A stretch of DNA of 64,000 nucleotides from Myxococcales bacterium. GTDB taxonomy: Bacteria; Myxococcota_A; Polyangia; Polyangiales; Polyangiaceae. The stretch covers positions 1 to 64,000 of the forward strand of contig JANYHK010000047.1 of assembly GCA_025359105.1 (NCBI GenBank). The letters are read 5' to 3'. The notes under the pieces are model-generated. The model was given only the letters and a program-made list of their open reading frames with translations, was not told where the DNA came from and did not search any database. Below are positions 45,094 through 53,312 of this stretch, piece by piece; position 1 is the first letter of the stretch; each line of letters begins with the position of its first letter. Both the position numbers and the translations under genes were made by a program.

Positions 45094-45978
45094 ATGGACC
45101 GGCGACATGCGCTTGGGATGCTCGGCGCGTTTTCACTCGCCGCATGCACGCGGTCGAGGAATAACCAGATGGAACCCATGAGCTCGAGCGAGACGGCTAC
45201 GAAGACGGCTGTGAAGATGCCCGTCATCTTCGCGGCGCACGGCGCGCCGGTTCTTCTCGACGACGCGCCCTGGATGGGCGAGCTGGCCGCGTGGGCGAAG
45301 GCGATGCCCCGCCCCAAGAGCATCCTGATGGTGTCGGCGCACTGGGAGAAGCGGCCGGCGACGCTGGGGGCGACGAAGCCGGTGCCGCTCGTCTACGACT
45401 TCTTCGGGTTCCCCGAGCGGTACTACCAGACCAGGTACGCCGCGCCCGGCGCGCCCGAGCTGGCCTCGCGGGTGCGCGATCTGTTGCGCCAGAAAGACAT
45501 CGACGTCACGGACGAGCCGTCGCGCGGCCTCGATCACGGCGCGTACGTGCCGCTCGTGGCCATGTACCCCGCCGCCGACGTGCCGGTGCTTCAGATCTCG
45601 ATGCCTGGTCTTGACGCCCAGAAGCTCGTCGCGCTCGGGAAGGCGCTCGCGCCGCTCCGCGACGAGGGGGTGCTCGTTTTCGGGAGCGGCTTCCTCACGC
45701 ACAACATGAGGTACGCGTTTCGTCCCGGCATCCCGGAGTGGGCGCGGGAGTTCGACAGCTGGGCGGCGGGCGCGCTCTCGCGACTCGATCTGGACGCGCT
45801 CATCGACTTCAAGAAGCGCGCGCCGGCGGCGGAGACGGCCCTGCCGACCTGGGAGCACTACGCGCCCCTCCTCGTCGCGGCGGGCGCGCTCGGCGGCGAT
45901 CGGCCCCCGGTGTCGTTCCCCATCACAGGCTTCTGGATGGACGGCGCGTTCACCAGACGCTCCGTTCAATTCGGCTGA
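45094..45978 (+). CDS. DODA-type extradiol aromatic ring-opening dioxygenase
   Basis: A 294-residue LigB/YgiD-like enzyme. The zinc-type ligands are in AAHGAPVLL, MVSAHWEKRP and GLDHGAYVPL, with FGSGFLTHNM later. It opens catechol-like rings. Unusually, the first 25 residues (MDRRHALGMLGAFSLAAC) form a lipoprotein signal with an RR start, so it may be exported; the substrate is unknown. The ATG at 45094 is the start of that signal. Confidence 0.88.
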   Translation: MDRRHALGMLGAFSLAACTRSRNNQMEPMSSSETATKTAVKMPVIFAAHGAPVLLDDAPWMGELAAWAKAMPRPKSILMVSAHWEKRPATLGATKPVPLVYDFFGFPERYYQTRYAAPGAPELASRVRDLLRQKDIDVTDEPSRGLDHGAYVPLVAMYPAADVPVLQISMPGLDAQKLVALGKALAPLRDEGVLVFGSGFLTHNMRYAFRPGIPEWAREFDSWAAGALSRLDLDALIDFKKRAPAAETALPTWEHYAPLLVAAGALGGDRPPVSFPITGFWMDGAFTRRSVQFG

Positions 45979-46039
45979 GGCTGAATGGCGGCGCGCGCGG
46001 CGGGAACTGGTAACCTCGACCGCCGCGAAAGGAGTCGCC

Positions 46040-46405
46040 ATGTCCGAACAGAGCGCCGCGCACGTCCACCACAGCATCGACTACATCGAGATCGCCATGC
46101 GCGACGTCGCGGACGCCAAGCGTTTCTACACGCAGGCGTTCGGCTGGCGCTTCAACGACTACGGGCCCGACTACGCCGGCATCCAGGGCGGGGGACGCGA
46201 GGTCGGTGGTTTCCGGAAGGATGCCAACGTCACGCCGGGGGGTCCGCTCATCGTGCTGTATTCGCGGGATCTCACGGCGACCCTCGGCGCAGTGCGTGAG
46301 GCCGGCGGACGTATCGTGAAAGAGCCCTTCTCGTTTCCCGGAGGACGCCGCTTCCAGTTCACCGATCCGAGCGGCAACGAGCTTGCGGTGTGGTCCGAGA
46401 CCTGA
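46040..46405 (+). CDS. VOC-family (glyoxalase-like) protein
   Basis: A 121-residue vicinal-oxygen-chelate protein: IDYIEIAMRDVADAKRFYTQAFGWRF at the start and GRRFQFTDPSGNELAVW at the end. It may be a glyoxalase, dioxygenase or drug-binding protein. GAAAGGAG precedes the ATG. The next gene overlaps its 3' end by 16 bases. Confidence 0.9.
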   Translation: MSEQSAAHVHHSIDYIEIAMRDVADAKRFYTQAFGWRFNDYGPDYAGIQGGGREVGGFRKDANVTPGGPLIVLYSRDLTATLGAVREAGGRIVKEPFSFPGGRRFQFTDPSGNELAVWSET

Positions 46406-47649
46406 GCCTCCGCGCGGTGCCTCACCACCTCGGCGACTCGCACAACTTCGGGCGCCGCGTGTCGATGCGCGGGGGGCGCGTCGCCAAGCCGCGCACGCTG
46501 GTATGGGAGTGGTTGCTCCTGTCGGCGGACAGCCCGCTGCGACGGCTCCTCGACCTGGCGGCAGAGCAGGACGGACTGGAGCGCGACGCGTTCGGATTTC
46601 TCCCCGACCTGAAGTTCATTCGCGCGCGTTCGCGTGACGGCGGTGAGGTGGAGCGGGTGACGCTGGAGCCGCTGCCTGCGCCTTCGCCAAAACGCAGGCG
46701 TGCGCTCGCGCGAATCGTTGGCCGATCCATCGCGCTCCATAGCTGGCTCGGGGTCTCCGATCTGCACTGGGAGAACCTCGTGCTGGGCGTCGATCGTCGC
46801 GGTCGCGTGGTGTTCGCGCCGCTCGACGTCGAGATGATCCTGGCCGACCTGTCGCTCCCGACGGAGACGAAGCTCCTGCCGGACGCGGATCCGGAGGTCG
46901 CGGCGATTTGCCGTCACGCGTGCGGCGTGCGGCGTGTGCTGCCCTATCTGGGCAAGCCGATCGACGCGGCGGATCTGGTCGCCGTGGCCGGCGCCTACCG
47001 CGTCACGCTCGCCTTCCTCGACCGCCATGCCCGCAAGATCGCCGACGTGTTCGCTCGCCTCCCTGCGCTGCGCGAGACGCCCATTCGCGTGTGCCTGCGC
47101 GGGACGGACGAGTACGTGCGCGCGCGCTCGGGCGGTGCGGGCGCCGAGACGCTCTGGCCGCCGCTCCTCGATGCGGAGGTGGAGCAGCTGGCCCGCGGGG
47201 ACATCCCGTATTTCTTCCGCTTGTACGGCCGGCCGGGCATTCACTACTACGGCGATCGGGCGCTCCGCCGGCTCGAGAGACTTCCGCTCCACGGCGACGT
47301 GCCGCAGCTCGATCCCGTCCTTCAGCTGTCGCGCGGCCTTCGCTCGCCGTCGCGAAGGAGCTTGCGCGAGGAGGGGCTGTTCACGCTGGTCGGGGCCTTC
47401 GACCACCCGTCGCTCGCCGGAACGTACGCGAGCGACGGGCTCGAGATCACGTTCGCGCCACGCACCCTGGTCGTGAAGCTGGAGCCGCGCGCGGGCGAGG
47501 GACGCGGCAAGGCCGAGGACCGCGAGGAGCTGCGCTCCAGCCGAAATCTCGGCGCGTTCGTCGGGAGCGTTTACCTCCCGTGCCGCTGCGGGGAGGTGCG
47601 CACGGTCTTCGTCCCGCCCGTCACGGTGTGCGAGCCTGGACCCGCCTGA
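46390..47649 (+). CDS. Stand-alone DUF4135 (LanM dehydratase-like) protein
   Basis: A 419-residue protein with a GTG start in the VOC gene. Its order of motifs follows the dehydratase domain of class-II lanthipeptide synthetases: GDSHNFGRRV, VAKPRTLVWEWLLL, LHSWLGVSDLHWENLVLG, FAPLDVEMIL, RVCLRGTDEYV and GDIPYFFRLYGRPG. In LanM these residues phosphorylate and dehydrate Ser/Thr of a precursor peptide. The LanC cyclase domain is missing and no precursor peptide gene is obvious nearby. Activity and substrate are therefore open; the LanM link is from motif order. Confidence 0.78.
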   Translation: MVRDLSLRAVPHHLGDSHNFGRRVSMRGGRVAKPRTLVWEWLLLSADSPLRRLLDLAAEQDGLERDAFGFLPDLKFIRARSRDGGEVERVTLEPLPAPSPKRRRALARIVGRSIALHSWLGVSDLHWENLVLGVDRRGRVVFAPLDVEMILADLSLPTETKLLPDADPEVAAICRHACGVRRVLPYLGKPIDAADLVAVAGAYRVTLAFLDRHARKIADVFARLPALRETPIRVCLRGTDEYVRARSGGAGAETLWPPLLDAEVEQLARGDIPYFFRLYGRPGIHYYGDRALRRLERLPLHGDVPQLDPVLQLSRGLRSPSRRSLREEGLFTLVGAFDHPSLAGTYASDGLEITFAPRTLVVKLEPRAGEGRGKAEDREELRSSRNLGAFVGSVYLPCRCGEVRTVFVPPVTVCEPGPA

Positions 47650-47676
47650 TTCCCTGCGTGCACGCACCCAGGAGCC

Positions 47677-48339
47677 GTGGTAACCCGCGACACCGTGCTG
47701 GGTTCCTCCTGTGAAACGTGCCGGCGCCCCACCGCCGCCTGCGTGTGCGATCGCATCGTGTCCTACCCGACCGATCGGCGAATCGTCATCCTGCAGCATC
47801 CGCAGGAACAAGACGCGCTCCTCGGCTCGGCGCAGATCCTGGTCGCGAGTTTGCCGAAGGCGAAGCTCGTCGTGGGCTTGAGCTGGCGCGGCCTCGCTCA
47901 CGCGCTGCACGAGGAAGACGTCGACGTTCGCAAGTGGGCGGTTCTCTTCCCCGACCGCGAATCGGCAGGCGATCAGGTCGCGGGCCGCGGCGGCGTGGTC
48001 GTCGAGCCGACCGCGCTCGAAGGCGTCGTGGTGCTCGACGGAACCTGGTCCAAGGCCAAGACGTTGTGGTGGCGCAATCCGTGGTTGTCCAAGATGAACC
48101 GCGTCACCCTCAAGCCCACCAAGCCCTCGATCTACGGCAAGCTGCGCGCCGAGCCGAGGCGCGACTACGTCTCGACGCTCGAGTCCGTCGCGGCGGCGCT
48201 CACGTTGTGCGGAGAGTCTCCCGAGATCGAGGCGGGCCTCTCGCGCGTGTTCCGGACGCTCGTGCAGCGCGTCCGCGACGCCGACATCCCGCCGGCGGCG
48301 CGACGGTTGCCACGGGCGACGCGCCCTCCGCGATCCTGA
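47677..48339 (+). CDS. DTW-domain protein (tRNA-uridine aminocarboxypropyltransferase-like)
   Basis: A 220-residue protein with Cys-rich SCETCRRPTAACVC at the start, QHPQEQDALLGSA, the name-giving LDGTWSKAKTLWW, and a C-terminal ESVAAALTL. TapT-type members put an aminocarboxypropyl group on tRNA U47. GGAG precedes the GTG at 47677. Confidence 0.88.
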   Translation: MVTRDTVLGSSCETCRRPTAACVCDRIVSYPTDRRIVILQHPQEQDALLGSAQILVASLPKAKLVVGLSWRGLAHALHEEDVDVRKWAVLFPDRESAGDQVAGRGGVVVEPTALEGVVVLDGTWSKAKTLWWRNPWLSKMNRVTLKPTKPSIYGKLRAEPRRDYVSTLESVAAALTLCGESPEIEAGLSRVFRTLVQRVRDADIPPAARRLPRATRPPRS

Positions 48340-48355
48340 CCGGCTGCTACGACGG

Positions 48356-49165
48356 CTACTGCGGCTGAGGCACCAGGTCGAAGACGCCGTGCACGTGCAG
48401 CGTGGAGCCGGCGCGTGGACCGGCACCTTGAACGAGGATGTCGTAGCTCCCGGCGATGCGCGCGGGGCTCACGCTCGTGATCGTCAGGTCGCGCGCGGTG
48501 ACGGTGTCGCCCGAGCTCTGCGCGCCGCACGAGACGAACGTGAGGTTTTTCCACCGCGCGGGGAGCGCGCCGAGATCGGCGTACGAGTTGTCGGAGGTGA
48601 TGAGGCTGAGGGTCCCCGGTCCGCCGGCCGGGCAGCTCACGATCGTGCCCGGCGTCGGGTTTTGGGGTGTCCACGCTTGAACGCTCCGGCCCCAGTGCGG
48701 AAAGTCGACGCCGTACGTCCCCTGGCTCGGGTAGTAGAACGACTCGAAGGTGGCGAGCTGCGTGACGACGACGCCGTCGACCTCCCAGACGATCGTCGGC
48801 GCGGCGCACGCGGCGTTGGTGCTCGTCGTCGCGCACGCGAGCGTCGACGGGCACGTTCCGCAGCTCACGCCGCACGTCGGATCGAGACCGCACGTGCGCC
48901 CGGAGCAACTCGGAGTGCATGCGTCGCTTCCCGCGTCGACGCCTGGCGAGGTGTGATCGCCGGCCGCCGCCGCGTCGAGATCGGAGCCGCCGGCGTCTTG
49001 CGCCGCCCCGTCCACGCGCGCCTCCGCGTCCGTCCCGCCCGCGGCGTCCGCCGGCGTGGACGAAGCCTCGCGAAAACCGCCGCACCCGGCCAGAGCGGCG
49101 AGCACGAGGAGGTGCGCCGGGGAGGGGCGCGAGCCCGGTTTGGCAGTGATCTTGGGGTGCTGCAT
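48356..49165 (-). CDS. Cys-rich lipoprotein, hypothetical
   Basis: A 269-residue lipoprotein (LAGC). A low-complexity Asp/Ala/Gly linker with a CTPSCSGRTCG.DPTCGVSCGTC cluster is followed by a C-terminal beta-rich domain (IVWEVDGVVVTQLATF, ARDLTITSVSPARIAGSYDI). Fold not recognised. Divergent from the lipoprotein gene at 49303, with 137 bases between starts. Confidence 0.75.
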   Translation of the reverse strand: MQHPKITAKPGSRPSPAHLLVLAALAGCGGFREASSTPADAAGGTDAEARVDGAAQDAGGSDLDAAAAGDHTSPGVDAGSDACTPSCSGRTCGLDPTCGVSCGTCPSTLACATTSTNAACAAPTIVWEVDGVVVTQLATFESFYYPSQGTYGVDFPHWGRSVQAWTPQNPTPGTIVSCPAGGPGTLSLITSDNSYADLGALPARWKNLTFVSCGAQSSGDTVTARDLTITSVSPARIAGSYDILVQGAGPRAGSTLHVHGVFDLVPQPQ

Positions 49166-49302
49166 GAACGACCGCAGTGCGTACTACGGCGCCGGCGCCC
49201 CGTCCTTCCCTATGTGGGAGGTGTGCGCCGGACCTCCACCTCGCTCGATGCCGCGTCGCTTCGGTGTTGGCCAACGAGCGGGGCAGTCGGCAGACTGGGA
49301 CA

Positions 49303-50295
49303 GTGCGCGCCTGGCTCCTCGCGATCCCGATGTCGGCACTCGCCGCGTGCGGCCTCTCGGTCGATGGCACGCTCGAGGGCGCGCCGGACGACGCGGGGCT
49401 CGACGGGCTCGACGACGCGGGGCTCCGGGCGGAACCGGCCAGCACGCCCGACGCTCCGCCAGGGAGCGATGGCGCGCTCGGCGGGGGCGCAGACGTCGCC
49501 GTAGGCAGCGACACGGGGAATCCGCTGCCCTCGTGCACCGGGTTGCCCGCGGGCTGGAGGCACGTCGCGCTCACGACGGCCGGCGGCGTGTGTCCAGGCG
49601 GCGACCAGGCCACCGACGTCCTCGAGAAGCCCGTCGCCGCGGCCGGCACGTGCACGTGCAGCGACTGCACGGTCACGACCCACCAGAGCTGCGCGGGCGG
49701 CAGCCTCGCCACGTTCTACGACATGACGAGCGGCACGGCGTCGTGCGTCTCGAGCGGCGTCCCCTTCGGCAACTCACCGGCCGGCGCCTGCGTGAGCCGC
49801 AGCAGCTTCGGGCTCGGCCAGCACTTCAGCGCGACGCCGCCTGCGCCTACGGGAACCGCCGCTTGCACCGCGACGGCGACCGCAGACGGCGCCACGGTGA
49901 CCGGCACGCCGCTCGGCCTCTGCGCGGTCACGGGCTGCGACGCCGGGGCCCTCACCGACTGCGTCGCGACCGATGGCGATCAGGCGTGTCCGACGGGTCC
50001 TTTTGCGACCAAGCACGTCGTCGGACAGCGAAAGGACCTCAAGGTCGCGTGCGGAACGTGCGCGTGCGGCGTCGTCACCACCTGCAAAGGCACGGTCACC
50101 ATGTCCTCGTCGTCGAGCTGCAGCGGCGGCGTCACCGTCAACGTCGACAACGTGTGCTACCCGGTCCCGAGCGGCGGCAGCTACTCCTACACGCAGTACA
50201 CGGGGGTGATCGCCGCGGAGAAGTGCAACCCCGGTCCCAACCCGGCGGCCACCGCGGTCGGCTTCACGACGTCGCAGACGGTCTGCTGCCGCTGA
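49303..50295 (+). CDS. Cys-rich lipoprotein, hypothetical
   Basis: A 330-residue lipoprotein with a GTG start (lipobox ALAAC), a Gly/Asp/Ala-rich linker and about 25 Cys in pairs, such as GTCTCSDCTVTTHQSC, CGTCACGVVTTC and the terminal CC. It is likely a disulfide-rich surface protein. Convergent with the M13 peptidase gene. No known family. Confidence 0.75.
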   Translation: MRAWLLAIPMSALAACGLSVDGTLEGAPDDAGLDGLDDAGLRAEPASTPDAPPGSDGALGGGADVAVGSDTGNPLPSCTGLPAGWRHVALTTAGGVCPGGDQATDVLEKPVAAAGTCTCSDCTVTTHQSCAGGSLATFYDMTSGTASCVSSGVPFGNSPAGACVSRSSFGLGQHFSATPPAPTGTAACTATATADGATVTGTPLGLCAVTGCDAGALTDCVATDGDQACPTGPFATKHVVGQRKDLKVACGTCACGVVTTCKGTVTMSSSSSCSGGVTVNVDNVCYPVPSGGSYSYTQYTGVIAAEKCNPGPNPAATAVGFTTSQTVCCR

Positions 50296-50314
50296 CCGCC
50301 CGCGCCGCGGAGCG

Positions 50315-52327
50315 CTACCAGATGACGCACGCGTTTTGCGAGGTCATCTTGCTTCCGCCGGCGCACTGGAAGGCCTTCGAGAACTCCTCGAAGTTCGAGA
50401 GCGTGTCGTTCACGCGCGCCTTGGCGGGGGAGTGGACGTCCTGTTGAAGCTGCCGGAGCGCCGCCGCCGGGCCGTCCTTCTCGCACCAGATCTGACCGGC
50501 GGCCACGAAGAACTGCTGCTGGGGCGTGAAGCCGGCGACCTTCTTGGCCTTGGGGAAGTACGGCGTCGCGGCCGCGAACGCGGTGCGGATCCCGCCGTTG
50601 TCGGCGATGTTCTCGCCCAGCGTCTGCGCGCCGTCGACGTGAGCGGGCGCGCCGGTCGCCGGATCGGTGACGCCGTCGACGACGAAGGCGTTGTACTGGT
50701 CGACGAAGCAGGCTGCGCGCGTCTTGAACGCAGCCTCCGCGCCCGGCGTCCACCAGTTGCGCTCGACGCCACGCGCGTCGAAGAGGCGTCCGTTGTCGTC
50801 GAAGCCGTGCGTCATCTCGTGGCCGATGACCCACCCCAGCGCGCCGAAGTTGTGGGCGGCGGGTGCCGCGGAGCCGCCGAAGAACGCGCCGTGGGCGATC
50901 CCCGGGAGGATCGTGAACCGGTTGCTCGACGGATCGTAGAAGGCGTTCACCGACGCGTAGCTGTTCGCGAGATCGAGGGAGGCGGGCGGCGGTGCGCCGT
51001 CGACGCGCGCGTAGTCGGAGGCCGCCAGACGGCGGGCGAGCGCCACGTCGTTGGCGACGAACGCGGCGGCATCGATCGTGACGTCGCGGTAGCGATCCGT
51101 CGGCTCGAGCAGCGGCGTGATCTGCATCCCGCGGGCTTTGACGATCGCCTCCGTTCGCGTGGCCGCATCCAGGAACTCGGTGGTCTCGAGGCGCGTCTGG
51201 AACGTGGCCAGGACCTTCTTCGCCATCGCCATGGCGACCCGGGTGTTCTTCTTCCCGAGGACGGTATCGACGAAGCGGTGCTCCACGATGCCGGAGAGCG
51301 CGCGGGAGGTGGCCTTCCGGCAGCTGGCGGGCGCGCGCGCCGCGCCGACCGGCGCGTCGAAGTACGCGTACCGCGCGATGACCTTGTACTCGAGGTAGTC
51401 GGCGAGATCCGTGGGCGAAATCGCGGCGAACGCCGCGTCGATTTTGGTGAGCACGTCGAGGTTGAAGAGGACGACGCCCTTCGCCTTCGACGCGCCCAGC
51501 GCAGCCAGGGCCGCGTCCCAGTCGATGTGCGGCGCCGCGAGCTTGAGCCCGTCTCGGCCGAGGGGGTGCCGCGTCGGCGCCCGGTTCTCCGAGTCGCCGA
51601 TCGCCGCCGTGATCGCGGTGTCGACGCGGAGGATCAGCGCGCCGCGGGCCGCGCGATCGGCGTCGCTCAGCGACGGATAGGCGCCCGCGAGCGTGGCGTC
51701 GATCGCCGTCGCGTCGGTCTCCAGGAAGAACGACGGCGCCGGGGAGATGTCGAGCTCCATCACCACCGGGGTCCGCTCGCGCTGCGGAGCCACGTCGACG
51801 TTCACGAACGGCTGGAACGCCGCGCCGTAGAGCGAATACGTGCTGCGCCACGCGCGCCCGAGCTGACCGCCGGTGCTCGGGGCATTTCCCGCCGCGCGGA
51901 GGGCGGCGAGCTCGCCGCGCAGGGCTTCCGTCAACTGCCCGGGCTTGGGATCCGCGCCGTGATAGGCCATGCACGCGGCGTGGTAGTCGGCGATCTTGCG
52001 GTCTTCGTCGGTGGTCGGGCTCGTGGTGGCGTTCGCGATGATCTGGTCGAGCGCCTCGTTGTTCGCGACTTGCTCGGCGCCGAAGACCCGGGCCTTACGC
52101 TCGTTGTCCGCCGGGGTCACGCTCGCGAGGTAACCGCCGCAGGCGAATTGATAGAAGTCGTCGCACGGGCTCGTCGCGCGATCGAGCGCGGTCTCGTCGA
52201 TGCTCGCCGGCAGATCCGTGAGGGCTTCCTCGTCGACCGTCGTGGCCGCCTCCGGAGAAGGGGCGGTGGAGCAGGCGATGAGTGAGGCGCCACCGAGGAG
52301 GATCGCGATCCAAGAAGAACGGAACAT
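50315..52327 (-). CDS. M13-family zinc metallopeptidase lipoprotein
   Basis: A 670-residue neprilysin/PepO-type peptidase. The signal ends in SLIAC (lipid Cys19). N-terminal SPCDDFYQFACGGYL is the usual start of the mature domain. The zinc site is His503-Glu504-x2-His507 in VIGHEMTHGFDDNGR, with Glu572 in GENIADNGG and the substrate-binding VNAFYDPSSN. It probably cleaves peptides in the periplasm or at the surface. Intact. Confidence 0.95.
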   Translation of the reverse strand: MFRSSWIAILLGGASLIACSTAPSPEAATTVDEEALTDLPASIDETALDRATSPCDDFYQFACGGYLASVTPADNERKARVFGAEQVANNEALDQIIANATTSPTTDEDRKIADYHAACMAYHGADPKPGQLTEALRGELAALRAAGNAPSTGGQLGRAWRSTYSLYGAAFQPFVNVDVAPQRERTPVVMELDISPAPSFFLETDATAIDATLAGAYPSLSDADRAARGALILRVDTAITAAIGDSENRAPTRHPLGRDGLKLAAPHIDWDAALAALGASKAKGVVLFNLDVLTKIDAAFAAISPTDLADYLEYKVIARYAYFDAPVGAARAPASCRKATSRALSGIVEHRFVDTVLGKKNTRVAMAMAKKVLATFQTRLETTEFLDAATRTEAIVKARGMQITPLLEPTDRYRDVTIDAAAFVANDVALARRLAASDYARVDGAPPPASLDLANSYASVNAFYDPSSNRFTILPGIAHGAFFGGSAAPAAHNFGALGWVIGHEMTHGFDDNGRLFDARGVERNWWTPGAEAAFKTRAACFVDQYNAFVVDGVTDPATGAPAHVDGAQTLGENIADNGGIRTAFAAATPYFPKAKKVAGFTPQQQFFVAAGQIWCEKDGPAAALRQLQQDVHSPAKARVNDTLSNFEEFSKAFQCAGGSKMTSQNACVIW

Positions 52328-52519
52328 TGTGCCTCGTCGTGCCCGGGTTGCGTGGGGCGGGCGGGTTTACCATCGACCGGTTCTGGCGCAAGCCCCGCGG
52401 ACCCTGCCAGAGCCCGAACGCCCGTTGCCTGCCAGGCAAAGTCTCCTAGAATGGGCGACGCCTGTGCTACGTCCAACGGGGAACACGCCGAAGACGGCCC
52501 CTGAACCGGACGTGCATCC

Positions 52520-53230
52520 ATGCGCTATCGCTCGCTGATCCTCGCCTCGGCTCTCTTCGGCATCCCGGCGGCGGCGCTGGCCGGGCCCCCGGAGCAGAAG
52601 CCTCCGGTCAACGCCTCGCCCGCGGCGCAGACCACGCCGTTTACTCCTCTGGTAGCTCGGCACGCGAAGCTGTTCGCTCCGATGCGGCCGGAGGCGCGCC
52701 TCAAGGTCCAGGCGGCCAGTCGCGCGCTGGTGTTCGATCTGGCGGGCCATCAGAGTCGCGAGCGCGCGAACAAGATGGCGGCGGCGGGCAAGCCGTTCGA
52801 TCTGGCGTCCGCCGCGCGCGCGCGCGTCGCCGAGGCCGGCAACTTCGGGCTCGTGACGCCGAGCGGGGCGGACATCGATGCGCTCGTCCAGATCGTGATG
52901 TTCCAGGCGACGCAGGACGCCGACGCCGACTTGCGTGCCGTCCTTGCGGCGATGGACGCCATCAACAAGGCGAAGCAGGCGCAGCGCGAAGGGGTGGAGG
53001 CGATGCGGCGGGCCCTCGCGGCGGAGAAGGAGAAGCTCCGCCAGTCGGACTACGACGAGATCTCGCGCGCCGTGACGGGCAAGCTGGATTCGATGTCCGA
53101 GATGGGCGAGACCGAGTCGCTCCGTCTCCAGATGGCGATGGATCGCGTGTCGAAATTCATGCTAGCGCTGTCGAACATCATGAAGAAGTCGGGCGACACC
53201 GCGGAGGCGATCGTCCAGAACATGAAGTAG
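52520..53230 (+). CDS. Secreted helical protein, hypothetical
   Basis: A 236-residue protein with a Sec signal (MRYRSLILASALFGIPAAALAG). The rest is helical with heptad-like stretches (KAKQAQREGVEAMRRALAAEKEKL). No known domain. It precedes the large secreted protein at 53313 by 82 bases on the same strand and may belong with it. Confidence 0.72.
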   Translation: MRYRSLILASALFGIPAAALAGPPEQKPPVNASPAAQTTPFTPLVARHAKLFAPMRPEARLKVQAASRALVFDLAGHQSRERANKMAAAGKPFDLASAARARVAEAGNFGLVTPSGADIDALVQIVMFQATQDADADLRAVLAAMDAINKAKQAQREGVEAMRRALAAEKEKLRQSDYDEISRAVTGKLDSMSEMGETESLRLQMAMDRVSKFMLALSNIMKKSGDTAEAIVQNMK

Positions 53231-53312
53231 CGCAGGGCAGCACTCGCGCGACGCGCTTCAGTCGGGGCTCATGCTGTGCTCCCGACGTGCAGGCCAAGAC
53301 TGAGGGATCGGC

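Noticed and set aside
46013-46026. GGTAACCTCGACC before the VOC gene, similar to the sigma-54 upstream half-sites
   Set aside because: The orientation of TCGA relative to GGTAAC is reversed, there is no partner half-site and no GG-N10-GC promoter follows.
50315-52285. Plus-strand open frame of over 600 codons opposite the M13 peptidase
   Set aside because: Arg/Val-rich shadow of the peptidase gene, a usual effect of high-GC codon usage.
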